Positions 45,202 to 56,953 of a stretch of DNA of 64,000 bases are shown here, piece after piece. The notes under the pieces were generated by a model, which saw only the letters and a list, made by a program, of their open reading frames with translations, was not told where the DNA came from and did no database searches. The stretch comes from Cupriavidus taiwanensis. Lineage in GTDB: Bacteria > Pseudomonadota > Gammaproteobacteria > Burkholderiales > Burkholderiaceae. Each line of letters opens with the position of its first letter. The first letter of the stretch is position 1. Position numbers and translations under genes: made by a program. Location of the stretch: positions 3,150,756 through 3,214,755 of the forward strand of contig NZ_LT976853.1 of assembly GCF_900249755.1 (NCBI RefSeq). Direction: 5' to 3'.

Positions 45202-45960
45202 TTGATTCTGTACGAATACCCTTTCAACGAACGCATCAGGACACTCCTGCGCCTGGAGGACCTGTTCGATCGGCTGGAATACTTCCTCGGCCAGGATCAT
45301 GCCCAGCAGCATCATGTCGCGCTGACCACGCTGTTCGAGATCATCGACGTCGCCGGCCGCGCCGACCTGAAGACCGACCTGATCAAGGAACTGGAGCGCC
45401 AGCGCCAGGCGCTGGCGCCGCTGCGCGCCAACCCGCAGATCGACCAGGACGCGCTCGACTCGGTGATCGGCGAGATCGAGCAGGGCATCGCGCTGCTCAA
45501 CCAGACTGTCGGCAAGGCCGGCCAGCTGCTGACCGACAACGAGTGGCTGACCAGCATCCGCAGCCGCGCGATCATTCCTGGCGGCACCTGCGAGTTCGAC
45601 CTGCCCGCCTACTATGCATGGCAGCACCGTCCCGCCGAGGACCGCCGCGCCGATATCCTGAAATGGGCGCGTCCGCTGGTATCGCTGCGCATGGGCACCA
45701 CCATCGTGCTGCGGCTGCTGCGCGAAGCCGGCCAGAGCGGCAAGGTGATCGCCACCGGCGGCAGCTACCAGCAGATGCTGTCGGGCCGCAGCTACCAGCT
45801 GATGCAGGTGTACCTGGACGATTCGCTGCTGGCCTTCATCCCCGAGATGAGCGCCAACAAGTACATGCTGTGGGTGCGCTTCACGCAGCAGGACGGCGAC
45901 CTGCGCCCGCGCTCGGTCGATGCCGATATCCCGTTCCTGCTGAAACTCTGCAATTTCTGA
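45202..45960 (+). CDS. zapD: Cell division protein ZapD
   Basis: A 252-residue cytoplasmic protein that cross-links FtsZ filaments. It starts at TTG 45202 (no ATG or GTG fits): '[20 protein letters not shown]' is the universal N-terminus of the family. The helical N-domain is followed by a beta domain ('[17 protein letters not shown]', '[20 protein letters not shown]'). It lies 209 bp after coaE, so it may have its own promoter, and 17 bp before yacG. Confidence 0.93.
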   Translation: MILYEYPFNERIRTLLRLEDLFDRLEYFLGQDHAQQHHVALTTLFEIIDVAGRADLKTDLIKELERQRQALAPLRANPQIDQDALDSVIGEIEQGIALLNQTVGKAGQLLTDNEWLTSIRSRAIIPGGTCEFDLPAYYAWQHRPAEDRRADILKWARPLVSLRMGTTIVLRLLREAGQSGKVIATGGSYQQMLSGRSYQLMQVYLDDSLLAFIPEMSANKYMLWVRFTQQDGDLRPRSVDADIPFLLKLCNF

Positions 45961-45977
45961 AGCCTGCGCTGAACGCC

Positions 45978-46166
45978 ATGCCTGCTGTCGTCAAATGCCC
46001 CACCTGCGGCACCGAGGTGGCCTGGGTGCCCGACAACAAATTCCGCCCGTTCTGTTCCGAACGCTGCAAGCAGATCGATCTTGGCGCCTGGGCGTCGGAG
46101 AAATACGTGATCGGCGGCAAGCCGGGCGAGACCTCCGCCGACCAGTCAGAAGACGAGGACGACTGA
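45978..46166 (+). CDS. yacG: DNA gyrase inhibitor YacG
   Basis: A 62-residue zinc protein that binds GyrB. The four Cys of the zinc site are in '[11 protein letters not shown]' and '[16 protein letters not shown]'; 'SEKYVIGG' and an acidic tail follow, as in the family. ATG 45978. Placement after coaE-zapD is the standard arrangement. Confidence 0.94.
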   Translation: MPAVVKCPTCGTEVAWVPDNKFRPFCSERCKQIDLGAWASEKYVIGGKPGETSADQSEDEDD

Positions 46167-46193
46167 AGGCGCGCGACTGACGCGCCCTCGCCC

Positions 46194-48233
46194 TCAGTGC
46201 GCCGCCGCCAGCACGCGGCGGTAAAAGCCCACGCACACCAGCACGAACACCGCCAGGCCCAGCCACTGCGCGGTGGCTTCAAACCCGCCCCCCACCAGCG
46301 CCAGCGGCGCATCGCTGCCCGACAGGCCGATCACCGCGGCCAGCATCACGCCGACCAGGCTTTCGCCGACGATCAGCCCGGATGCCAGCAGCGTGCCGCG
46401 CCGCTCGGCATGCTCCAGCGCCAGCTTCACATCGTCGCCGCGCGCGCTGGCGCGGCGGCGCTCGGCGCGCAGCAACAGCCACGACAGCACCGCCCCCACC
46501 ACCAGCGCCGAGCTGATCGTCGGCGGCAGGTAGATGCCGATGCCCACCGCCAGCACCGGCAGGCGCGCCGCGCCGCCACGGCGGCGCAGCATCTCGTCGA
46601 TGGCGATCAGCACCACGCCCAGCCCGATGCCGATCAGGATCATGGTCCAGTTGAGCTGGTGGGTGAAGATGCCGGTGGCGATGGCGGTCATCAGCGTCGC
46701 CTGCGGCGCGGCCAGCGCCTGGTTCGGGTCCATGCCCGCACGCGGCAGCGCGCCGGCGAAGCCGTAGGCGCTGTAGAGCAGCTCCAGCACCGGCGGGATC
46801 ACCGCGGCGCCCACCACGCAGCCGATCAGCAGCGCCACCTGCTGGCGCCACGGCGTGGCGCCCACCAGCCAGCCGGTCTTCAGGTCCTGCAGGTTGTCAT
46901 TGGCGATCGAGGCTACCGCCACCACCGCCGAGGTGGTGAAGATCGCCAGCGCGATCGCAAACTTGCCGCCCTCGGGCGTGGCCAGCAGCCCGTCGGCCTG
47001 CCCCGCCAGCAGGATCAGCAGCGACACCAGGATCACCGCGATGATGCCGATGCCCGAAATCGGGCTGGCCGACGAGCCCACCAGTCCGGCCATGTAGCCG
47101 CACGCCGCCGCCACCAGGAAACCGAAGATGAAGGCGAACACCACCGCGTAGACCACCAGGCGCCAGCGCGCGCCGCCATCGAGCGGCGCCGGCGCGAGGA
47201 ACCAGGCGAACACCGTCACCAGCACCGCCAGCAGCGCCAGCATCACCAGGCCGATCCACTTCGCCGGCATGTCCTGCTGCGTGCGCGGCACGCTGCCCTG
47301 CCCCGCCGGACCTGCCTGCAGCGCGCCGAACGAGGCGCGGATGCCGTAAAGCATCGGCTTCGCCAGCGACAGCAGCGTCCAGATCGCGGCAATGCCGATG
47401 GTGCCGGCGCCGATAAAGCGCGCCTGCTGGCTCCATACCATGGTGCCGAACGCCGACAGCGTGGCGCCGTCCGGGCGCGGCGTGACGGCGGTCAGCCACG
47501 GCACCGCGACGCCCCAGGTCAGCACCAGCCCGAGCAGCATCGCCAGCCCGCCGACGATGCCGACCAGGTAGCCCGCTCCCACCAGCGCCAGCGAGAAGCC
47601 CATCGACAGCCGCACCACCGAGGCGCCCGCCGACAGCCAGAAGTTGGCGCCCTCGGCCAGCACGCGCAGCCCGCTCGCGGCAAAGCTGAACAGCCCCGCG
47701 ACCAGGCCCCCGGCCATCAGGTCGGCCAGGCCGGTCGCCTGCGGCTTCTGGCCCGGTGCGGCTTCAGCCGGCGCGGCGCTGCCCACGCGCAGGATTTCCG
47801 CCGCGGCCACGCCCTCCGGGTAGGGCAGCTCGCTCTGCACCACCATGGCATGGCGCAGCGGGATGCTGAACACCACGCCCAGCATGCCGCCGGCCGCGCA
47901 GATCGCCAGCGTCTGCCAGAACGGGAAGCCCTGCCAGTGGCCCAGCATCACCAGGCCCGGCAGGATAAAGATGATCGACGACAGGGTGCCCGCGGCCGAG
48001 GCCTGCGTCTGCACCATGTTGTTTTCCAGGATGTTGGCGCCGGGAAAGAGCCGCAGCACGGCCATCGAGATCACGGCCGCCGGGATCGCCGACGAGAAGG
48101 TCAGGCCGACCTTCAGGCCCAGGTAGATGTTCGACGCGGTGAACACGACCGTGATCAGCGCACCGAGGATGATGCCGCGCAGGGTCAGTTCAGGCAGGGT
48201 AACGTCGTCGGCGATACGATCGGCACGTAGCAT
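46194..48233 (-). CDS. OPT family oligopeptide transporter
   Basis: A 679-residue inner-membrane carrier with about 14-16 hydrophobic segments. The OPT signature appears at the N-terminus, 'LTLRGIILGALITVVFTASN' with 'YLGLKVGLTFSSAIPAAVIS', and in 'NNMVQTQASAAGTLSSIIFI'. 'GCVVGAAVIPPVLELLYSAY' lies in the second half. OPT proteins import small peptides or metal-chelate complexes; the substrate is unknown. It is convergent with yacG, ending 28 bp away, and lies upstream of mutT on the same strand. Confidence 0.88.
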   Translation of the reverse strand: MLRADRIADDVTLPELTLRGIILGALITVVFTASNIYLGLKVGLTFSSAIPAAVISMAVLRLFPGANILENNMVQTQASAAGTLSSIIFILPGLVMLGHWQGFPFWQTLAICAAGGMLGVVFSIPLRHAMVVQSELPYPEGVAAAEILRVGSAAPAEAAPGQKPQATGLADLMAGGLVAGLFSFAASGLRVLAEGANFWLSAGASVVRLSMGFSLALVGAGYLVGIVGGLAMLLGLVLTWGVAVPWLTAVTPRPDGATLSAFGTMVWSQQARFIGAGTIGIAAIWTLLSLAKPMLYGIRASFGALQAGPAGQGSVPRTQQDMPAKWIGLVMLALLAVLVTVFAWFLAPAPLDGGARWRLVVYAVVFAFIFGFLVAAACGYMAGLVGSSASPISGIGIIAVILVSLLILLAGQADGLLATPEGGKFAIALAIFTTSAVVAVASIANDNLQDLKTGWLVGATPWRQQVALLIGCVVGAAVIPPVLELLYSAYGFAGALPRAGMDPNQALAAPQATLMTAIATGIFTHQLNWTMILIGIGLGVVLIAIDEMLRRRGGAARLPVLAVGIGIYLPPTISSALVVGAVLSWLLLRAERRRASARGDDVKLALEHAERRGTLLASGLIVGESLVGVMLAAVIGLSGSDAPLALVGGGFEATAQWLGLAVFVLVCVGFYRRVLAAAH

Positions 48234-48326
48234 GCAGGTTCCTTTCCTGTGGATCCGGGCCGGCCGGGCCCCGGGCGGCGCACAAGCGGGCGCCGCGGCC
48301 GCTTGTCAGTGGCGCGGACGGCAGGG

Positions 48327-48773
48327 TCAGCCGTTGCGCGTTTCCTCGGCCAGCCACGCCACCACGGGAATGGTGGCCGGCAGCAGCGGCCCCACCGTCA
48401 CCGGCGTGCCCTGCCACGAGAACGCCTGGCCTTCGCGGCCGACGGGCTCGCCCTGCCAGTCCGTGACCTTGCAGAAATGCAGCCGCACATAGGCGTGCGG
48501 GTAGTCATGTTCCAGGATGTGCCAGCGCTCGCATTGCGTGACATCAAGGCCCAGCTCTTCGTGCAGCTCGCGCGCCAGCGCCGCCTCGACCGACTCGCCC
48601 GGTTCCAGCTTGCCGCCGGGGAATTCCCAGTAGCCCTCGTAGGGCTTGCCGGCCGGGCGCTGCGCCAGCAGGAAGCGGCCGTCGGGCTGCACCAGCACGC
48701 CGACCGCGACCTCGGTGACCTTGCGCGGCGGGTTGCCGCCTGCGGGTGCGGGGCTCTGCGTGGACGCGCTCAT
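48327..48773 (-). CDS. mutT: 8-oxo-dGTP diphosphatase MutT
   Basis: A 148-residue Nudix enzyme removing oxidised dGTP from the pool. The Nudix box is in 'GGKLEPGESVEAALARELHE' then ELGLD, preceded by 'PYEGYWEFP'. This is the MutT length and pattern. ATG 48773 overlaps the stop of the DUF815 gene (ATGA). An Ala/Pro-rich N-terminal stretch of about 18 residues precedes 'VTEVAVGVLVQPDGRFLLAQ'. Confidence 0.9.
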   Translation of the reverse strand: MSASTQSPAPAGGNPPRKVTEVAVGVLVQPDGRFLLAQRPAGKPYEGYWEFPGGKLEPGESVEAALARELHEELGLDVTQCERWHILEHDYPHAYVRLHFCKVTDWQGEPVGREGQAFSWQGTPVTVGPLLPATIPVVAWLAEETRNG

Positions 48774-49684
48774 GCCTTGGCCCCGCCCGGCACGTTGGGC
48801 ACGTCGGGCAGGTACGGCTTGCCGTGCTTGCCGCCCCAGTCGCGCGCGAACTGCCAGGCCACGCGGCCCGAGCGCGAGCCGCGCTCCAGCGCCCACACCA
48901 GCGCGTCGCCGCGCGCGGCGGCGATGTCCTCGTCGGTGCAGCCGAAATGCCGCAGCCAGTGGCCGACGATGGTCAGGTACTCGTCCTGCTTGGGCGGGTA
49001 GAACGACAGCCACAGCCCGAAGCGCTCCGACAGCGAGATCTTCTCTTCCACCACTTCGCCGGGATGGATCTCGCCGTCGTCGGTGTGGCGGTAGCTCTCG
49101 TTGTCCTTCATGTACTCCGGCAGCAGGTGCCGGCGGTTGGAGGTGGCGTAGATCAGCACGTTGTCCGACTGCGCCGCGACCGAGCCGTCCAGCGCCGACT
49201 TGAGCGACTTGTAGCCCGATTCGCCTTCCTCGAACGACAGGTCGTCGCAGAAGATCACGAAGCGCTCGGGCCGCTGCGAGACCAGTTCGACGATATCGCC
49301 GAGGTCGCCCAGGTCGTCCTTGTCGACCTCGACCAGCCGCAGCCCGTCCTGGACGAAGGCATTGAGGCAGGCCTTGATCAGCGACGACTTGCCGGTGCCG
49401 CGCGCGCCGGTCAGCAGCACGTTGTTGGCCGGCAGCCGGTTCACGAACTGGCGCGTATTGCCGACGATGGCGTCCTTCTGGCGCTCGATGTTCTTCAGGT
49501 CGTCCAGGTGGATCGGCGGCAGCTGGCGTACCGGCTGCAGGTAGCCGATATTGCCGAACAGGCTCTGGCGCTTGCGCCAGCGGAACGCGACCGCCTCCTG
49601 CCAGTCCGCATCGCTCAGTTGCGGCGGCAGCCATTGTTCGAGTCGGGCGAGGAAGTTGTCGAGGCGGGCGGCGAGGTCAGACAT
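48770..49684 (-). CDS. DUF815 AAA-type ATPase
   Basis: A 304-residue P-loop ATPase. Walker A is in 'NNVLLTGARGTGKSSLIKAC' and Walker B in 'FVIFCDDLSFEE'; 'VLIYATSNRRHLLPEYMKDN' holds the sensor-1 Asn, and 'ERFGLWLSFYPPKQDEYL' is the DUF815 mark. The function is unknown, though it is common between argJ and mutT in betaproteobacteria. It is coupled to mutT by a 4 bp overlap. Confidence 0.87.
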   Translation of the reverse strand: MSDLAARLDNFLARLEQWLPPQLSDADWQEAVAFRWRKRQSLFGNIGYLQPVRQLPPIHLDDLKNIERQKDAIVGNTRQFVNRLPANNVLLTGARGTGKSSLIKACLNAFVQDGLRLVEVDKDDLGDLGDIVELVSQRPERFVIFCDDLSFEEGESGYKSLKSALDGSVAAQSDNVLIYATSNRRHLLPEYMKDNESYRHTDDGEIHPGEVVEEKISLSERFGLWLSFYPPKQDEYLTIVGHWLRHFGCTDEDIAAARGDALVWALERGSRSGRVAWQFARDWGGKHGKPYLPDVPNVPGGAKA

Positions 49685-49730
49685 GGCAGCGGGGCGTCAG
49701 GGAATGAATGGTGCCGATGGTTTTTGCTTT

Positions 49731-49838
49731 CTCTCCCCGATGGGAAAGTCCTGGGGAGAGGGGTGGCTTGGCGAGGTATCGCGCTAGTGGATACGCCGGC
49801 CCTCTCCCCCGGCCCCTCTCCCGCAAGCGGGAGAGGGG
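49731..49838. repeat. Two REP-like palindromes between argJ and the DUF815 gene
   Basis: CTCTCCCC (49731-49738) pairs with GGGGAGAG (49753-49760), the variant core. CCCCTCTCCCGC-AA-GCGGGAGAGGGG at 49813-49838 is the standard core, with the AGCAAAG flank next to the argJ stop. The variant+standard pairing repeats that at 35992-36101. Confidence 0.85.
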
Positions 49839-49858
49839 AGCAAAGCAAGCGGCGGGGC

Positions 49859-51085
49859 TCAGGAGCGGTAGTCGGCGTTGATCGACACGTAGTCGTGCGA
49901 CAGGTCGCAGGTCCATACGGTGGCTTCGGCATTGCCGCGGCCGAGCGCGATGCGAACGGTGATCTCGGCCTGCTTCATCACGCGCTGGCCGTCTTCCTCG
50001 CGGTAGGCGGGGTTGCGGCCGCCGTCGCGGGCGACCCAGACATCGTCCAGCCACAGGTTGACGCGGTTGACATCCAGATCGTCCACGCCGGCGTAGCCCA
50101 CCGCGGCCAGGATGCGGCCCAGGTTGGGGTCCGAGGCATAGAACGCGGTCTTGACCAGCGGTGAATGCGCCACCGCATAGGCGATCTGGCGGCACTCGGC
50201 CACGTTCTTGCCGCCTTCGACGCGGATGGTCATCAGCTTGGTCGCGCCTTCGCCATCGCGCACGATCATCTGCGCCAGCTCTTGCGCCAGGCCCGTCACG
50301 GCATCGCGCAGCGCTTCAAACGCCGCGCCTTCGGCACGGTCGACCGCCGCGCCCGACTTGCCCGAGGCGATCAGCACGAACGAATCGTTGGTCGAGGTAT
50401 CGCCGTCGATGGTGATGCTGTTGAAGGAGTGGTCGGCGGCGTGCGTCACCAGCGCCTGCAGCACGGGCTGCGCCACGGCGGCATCCATGGCGATGAAGCC
50501 GAGCATGGTCGCCATATTGGGGCGGATCATGCCGGCGCCCTTGCTGATGCCCGACAGCGTCACGGTCTTGCCGTCGACCTGCACCGTGCGCGATGCGACC
50601 TTGGGCTGCGTGTCGGTGGTCATGATCGCTTCCGCGGCGGCCAGCCAGTTGTCGGCGCTGGCGTTGGCGACGGCGGCGGGCAGCCCGGCCAGCAGGCGCT
50701 CCATCGGCAGTTGCTCGAGAATCACGCCGGTCGAGAACGGCAGCACCTGCGCGGCATCGATGCCCAGCTGCGCGGCCAGCGCGTCGCAGGTGGCGCGGGC
50801 GTTGGCCAGGCCCTGCTCGCCGGTGCCGGCGTTGGCATTGCCGGTGTTGACCACCAGCGCGCGGATGCCCTTTCCGGCGGCCAGATGCTCGCGGCAGACC
50901 TGCACCGGCGCGGCGCAGAAGCGGTTGCTGGTGAAGACGCCGGCCACCGTGCTGCCTTCGGCCACGCGCACCACCAGCACGTCCTTGCGGTTGGGCTTGC
51001 GGATGCCGGCCTCGGCCCAGCCCAGCTCCACGCCGGCGACGGGTTTCAGGTTCTCTGCCTGCGGCAGCGGAAGATTGACGGGCAT
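49859..51085 (-). CDS. argJ: Bifunctional ornithine acetyltransferase/N-acetylglutamate synthase
   Basis: A 408-residue enzyme of the cyclic arginine pathway, moving acetyl from N-acetylornithine to glutamate. The self-cleavage site is in '[20 protein letters not shown]', where the Thr becomes the nucleophile of the beta chain. '[14 protein letters not shown]' and '[18 protein letters not shown]' are family marks, and the C-terminal '[15 protein letters not shown]' is typical. Downstream of secA on the same strand, separated by two hairpins. Confidence 0.95.
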   Translation of the reverse strand: MPVNLPLPQAENLKPVAGVELGWAEAGIRKPNRKDVLVVRVAEGSTVAGVFTSNRFCAAPVQVCREHLAAGKGIRALVVNTGNANAGTGEQGLANARATCDALAAQLGIDAAQVLPFSTGVILEQLPMERLLAGLPAAVANASADNWLAAAEAIMTTDTQPKVASRTVQVDGKTVTLSGISKGAGMIRPNMATMLGFIAMDAAVAQPVLQALVTHAADHSFNSITIDGDTSTNDSFVLIASGKSGAAVDRAEGAAFEALRDAVTGLAQELAQMIVRDGEGATKLMTIRVEGGKNVAECRQIAYAVAHSPLVKTAFYASDPNLGRILAAVGYAGVDDLDVNRVNLWLDDVWVARDGGRNPAYREEDGQRVMKQAEITVRIALGRGNAEATVWTCDLSHDYVSINADYRS

Positions 51086-51132
51086 GTAGGACTCCTCGAT
51101 GTTCCTGCTAGCGACTTGCTTGTCTCAGACGA

Positions 51133-51198
51133 ACATGCCCGCGAAGGGCGGGCATGTGCGATTCCTGTTGCGCCGCTCCGGTGCTTCGCGGAGCGGCG
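51133..51198 (-). terminator. Two tandem hairpins after secA
   Basis: CGCCGCTCCG-GTGCTTCG-CGGAGCGGCG (51171-51198) and ACATGCCCGC-GAAGG-GCGGGCATGT (51133-51157) are both perfect 10 bp stems between the secA stop and the argJ start. Neither is followed by a T run on the reverse strand, so they may pause or process RNA rather than terminate fully. Confidence 0.55.
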
Positions 51199-51226
51199 TC
51201 ATACCGGGTGCCCGGCCTGGCTCAGT

Positions 51227-54004
<2,778 letters not shown>

Positions 54005-54118
54005 CGATTGCTTTCACCTGCGCGGAACCGGGCGGCATCCCCAGCAAAGACGGGCTGCTCCGGCGGCCGGGCGCGGTAATGGATAGATTGGCGCAAAACG
54101 CCGAGTTTATCATGTGCC

Positions 54119-54154
54119 GGGGTCACGGCCGGGGTCGCGGCCGGGGTCGCGGCC
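54119..54154. repeat. Three 12 bp tandem repeats
   Basis: Three back-to-back units GGGGTCRCGGCC (first with A, the next two with G) lie between the secA start and the DUF721 gene. They sit in a 281 bp divergent gap that holds no gene. Copy number may vary between strains. Confidence 0.8.
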
Positions 54155-54285
54155 GATGGCGCGCAGCGCTGGCGCGGGTCCTGCCGCAAGCGGTCCGGGA
54201 TGGCCGTGCCGGCTTCCATCCGGACGCCGCCGTTTTCCGGCCGGACTGCCCGCGTGCATGCGCCGCCCCTTGCTAGAATGCAGGC

Positions 54286-54789
54286 ATGCGCCGCTTCACC
54301 CATCCCGCCCTGCAGACCCCCGCCGCCAAGCCGCTCAACGACTGGCTGGCCAAGGCCGGCCCGGTTTCGGGGCTGCTGCAGACGGCGCGCCAGCTGTCGG
54401 TGCTGGAAGCCGAAGTGCTGGCGCTGCTGCCCGCCGGCATGCGCGCGGGCCTGGCCGTGGCCGGCATCAAGCGCGATCCGTCCGACCCCAACGGCCAGGT
54501 GCTGCTGTTGCTGGCCGCGCATGGCGCGGCCGCGGCGCGGGTGCGGCAGATCGTGCCCACGCTGCTCGGCCGCCTGCATCAGCGCGGCTCGCCGGTCACG
54601 TCGATCCGCGTGCGGGTGCAGCCCGAGGTGCAGCGCCATTCGGATTGGGAGGTGGAGCCGGTGGCACGCCCGCGCACCAGCGGCCGCATGACGCCCACCG
54701 GGCTGGCCAATCTCGACCAGCTTGCGCGCAGCCTGCCGGATTCGCCGCTGCGTGACGCGCTCAATACGCTGCTGGCCCACCACCGCTGA
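54286..54789 (+). CDS. DUF721 (DciA-like) protein
   Basis: A 167-residue protein of the DUF721/DciA family. The conserved part is about residues 15-110: 'PLNDWLAKAGPVSGLLQTAR' and 'ALLPAGMRAGLAVAGIKRDP', then a KH-like beta-alpha pattern. DciA is the ancestral loader of the DnaB helicase, but this divergent copy lies next to secA, as in many proteobacteria, and its own role is less sure. A terminator follows. Confidence 0.75.
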   Translation: MRRFTHPALQTPAAKPLNDWLAKAGPVSGLLQTARQLSVLEAEVLALLPAGMRAGLAVAGIKRDPSDPNGQVLLLLAAHGAAAARVRQIVPTLLGRLHQRGSPVTSIRVRVQPEVQRHSDWEVEPVARPRTSGRMTPTGLANLDQLARSLPDSPLRDALNTLLAHHR

Positions 54790-54810
54790 GCGTCGACCCG
54801 CGCCCAAAAC

Positions 54811-54842
54811 AAAAAAGCCGACCTGCATGGGTCGGCTTTTTT
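54811..54842. terminator. Bidirectional terminator between DUF721 and lpxC genes
   Basis: AAAAAAGCCGACC-TGCAT-GGGTCGGCTTTTTT has a perfect stem including A/T tails in both directions. It ends both the DUF721 gene and, from the other side, lpxC and the division cluster behind it. Confidence 0.93.
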
Positions 54843-54856
54843 CCAGGCGGGCTGGC

Positions 54857-55774
54857 TCAGGCGAAGGCCGGCTGGGCCTGCGGCAGGAACGCCGCCGGGG
54901 CTTCCTCGACGCGGTCGAAGGTGACCAGCTCGTAGGCCTCCTGGTCGGCCAGCAGCGCGCGCAGCAGCTGGTTGTTCAGGCCGTGGCCGGACTTGTTGGC
55001 CACATAGGCGCCGATCAGCGGATGGCCCACCACATACAGGTCGCCGATCGCATCGAGGATCTTGTGGCGCACGAACTCGTCGCCGTAGCGCAGTTCCTCG
55101 TTGTTCAGCATGCGGTGCTCGTCCAGCACGATCGCGTTGTCCAGGCTGCCGCCGCGCGCCAGGCCCATCTCGCGCAGGGCCTCGACCTCGTGAGCGAAGC
55201 CGAAGGTGCGGGCGCGGGCGATCTCGCGCACATAGCTGGTGTCGGCGAAGTCGATCGAGAAGGTCTGGCCGGTCTTGTCGACCGCCGGATGGCGGAAGTC
55301 GATGGTGAACGACAGCTTGAAGCCGAAGAACGGCTCGAGCCGCGCCAGCTTGTCGCCCTCGCGCACTTCCACCGGCTTCTTGACGCGGATAAAGGTCTTG
55401 GGCGCGTTCTGCTCTTCGATGCCGGCCGACTGCAGCAGGAACACGAAGGACGCCGCGCTGCCGTCCATGATCGGGATTTCCTCGGCGTCGACGTCGACAT
55501 AGAGGTTGTCGATGCCCAGGCCGGCGCACGCGGACATCAGGTGCTCGACGGTGGAGACGCGCGCGCCATCCTTCTGCAGCACCGACGCCAGGCGCGTATC
55601 GCCGATGGCCGACGCGGCCACGGGAATCTCGACGGCCTCGGGCAGGTCGACGCGGGTAAAGACGATGCCGGTACCCGCCGGCGCCGGACGCAGCGTCAGC
55701 GTGACCTTGCGGCCGGAGTGCAGGCCGATGCCAACGGTCTTTACCAGGGATTTGATGGTGCGCTGTTTGAGCAT
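54857..55774 (-). CDS. lpxC: UDP-3-O-acyl-GlcNAc deacetylase
   Basis: A 305-residue zinc deacetylase committing UDP-GlcNAc derivatives to lipid A synthesis. Conserved parts: '[20 protein letters not shown]' with the first strand, '[20 protein letters not shown]' with the zinc His, '[11 protein letters not shown]', and the second zinc region '[20 protein letters not shown]' with its HKxxD. Standard length. It is the last gene of the division cluster in reading order, behind the peroxiredoxin gene. The 153 bp gap upstream is AT-rich and may hold its promoter. Confidence 0.96.
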   Translation of the reverse strand: MLKQRTIKSLVKTVGIGLHSGRKVTLTLRPAPAGTGIVFTRVDLPEAVEIPVAASAIGDTRLASVLQKDGARVSTVEHLMSACAGLGIDNLYVDVDAEEIPIMDGSAASFVFLLQSAGIEEQNAPKTFIRVKKPVEVREGDKLARLEPFFGFKLSFTIDFRHPAVDKTGQTFSIDFADTSYVREIARARTFGFAHEVEALREMGLARGGSLDNAIVLDEHRMLNNEELRYGDEFVRHKILDAIGDLYVVGHPLIGAYVANKSGHGLNNQLLRALLADQEAYELVTFDRVEEAPAAFLPQAQPAFA

Positions 55775-55927
55775 GACAGCCTCAACAATTATTAAAATCT
55801 ATCGTGTTATCTTTTTGATTAAGGGATTTTACCACCACATCCGAGGCGCTGCAGCCGGGTTTTGTTTCCGGCTGTTAACACTCCCTTCACAAGTTACGTA
55901 TTATCCACGTTTACCCGGATGACTGTG

Positions 55928-56434
55928 TCAGCCACGCAACGCCGCCAGCACGGCCTCGGCGCTGCTGACGCGGAATTCGCCCGGCGCCTCGACGTCGAGC
56001 CGGGTCACCACGCCATCGTCAATCACCATGGCGAAACGTTTGGCGCGCACGCCCATGCCGCGCGCGCTCAGGTCCTGGTCCAGGCCCAGCGCGCGGATCC
56101 ATTCGGCGCTGCCGTCGGCCATCATGCGCACCTTGCCGGACACCTGCTGCTCGCGCCCCCACGCGCCCATCACGAACGCATCGTTGACCGAGACGCACCA
56201 GACCTCGTCCACGCACGCGTCGCGCAGCGCCGCGGCGTGCTGCACGAAGCCCGGCACATGCCTGGCCGAACACGTCGGCGTGAACGCGCCGGGCAGCCCG
56301 AACACCACGATCTTGCGGCCGCGGACCAGGTCCGCCACCTTGAAGGCATTGGGGCCGAGCGCGCAGCCGTTGCTTTCGGTCTCGAAGAATTCCTGCAGCG
56401 TGGCGTCCGGGACGCGGGAACCGACAGTGATCAT
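55928..56434 (-). CDS. Peroxiredoxin (Prx5 type)
   Basis: A 168-residue thiol peroxidase. The peroxidatic Cys is in 'VVFGLPGAFTPTCSARHVPG', the PxxxTxxC mark of the Prx5 group. 'VSVNDAFVMGAWGREQQV' is the second family motif. A second Cys pair (ALRDACVDEVWC) could serve as resolving thiols. It presumably reduces H2O2 or alkyl peroxides in the cytoplasm. It lies between ftsZ and lpxC, an order I recall from other Ralstonia-group genomes. Confidence 0.88.
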   Translation of the reverse strand: MITVGSRVPDATLQEFFETESNGCALGPNAFKVADLVRGRKIVVFGLPGAFTPTCSARHVPGFVQHAAALRDACVDEVWCVSVNDAFVMGAWGREQQVSGKVRMMADGSAEWIRALGLDQDLSARGMGVRAKRFAMVIDDGVVTRLDVEAPGEFRVSSAEAVLAALRG

Positions 56435-56953
56435 GGCTTTCTGTTTTCCTTGGGTGTCTGAACGGGTCTATGAAGGATAGGACGGATGCGGGGCCCATGG
56501 TGGCGCACTGCCGTGGCGCGCTGCCGCAGGGCAACCTAACGATCATAGGCGCCCCGCCTGCGCTGCCAAAGCCGGATCACATCCGGTGACATTCGGACGG
56601 ATTCCGATACACCTTGCGACGCGGGCGTCCGGCGAAACCATGCTACGGGCTCGCGCCAGCGCAACTTACAAAGACGTCCGCGCGACGCACCTTTTGGGTG
56701 CGCCGCGCGGACGGCGATACATCCCGACCGGGAAGGCGGGAAACCAGTCCGGGGAGGCGGCCAGCGGCACGCCCGACCCGGCGACGGGATGCGGGTGAAG
56801 CCAGTCCGGCGCAGGCGCGGCGCCGCCAGCAGCCCGGCGGTTCACGTCAGTCCATGCAAGGCACGCGCGGATGGGGAGCGCACGTGTATCGCGACCAGGC
56901 GACGCGTTCCGTCAGGCGGCCGGTGGAGGCACCGATGCCGCGCCAGGCAGGCT
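56435..56953. other. Gene-free gap between ftsZ and the peroxiredoxin gene
   Basis: 519 bp without a supportable gene. It contains a long hairpin at 56675-56713: CGTCCGCGCG-a-CGCACC pairs with GGTGCG-c-CGCGCGGACG around a TTTTG loop, 16 pairs with one mismatch. On the reverse strand TCTTTGT follows, a weak T tract, so it may terminate the division-gene transcript. The part nearer 56435 likely carries the peroxiredoxin promoter. Confidence 0.55.

Noticed and set aside
51133..51198. Riboswitch between secA and argJ
   Set aside because: Two simple hairpins without the conserved core of any riboswitch I know; more likely 3'-end structures of secA.
54005..54285. SecM-like arrest leader upstream of secA
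   Set aside because: No short frame with an arrest-type motif ends near the secA start; the gap contains tandem repeats and GC-rich DNA instead.
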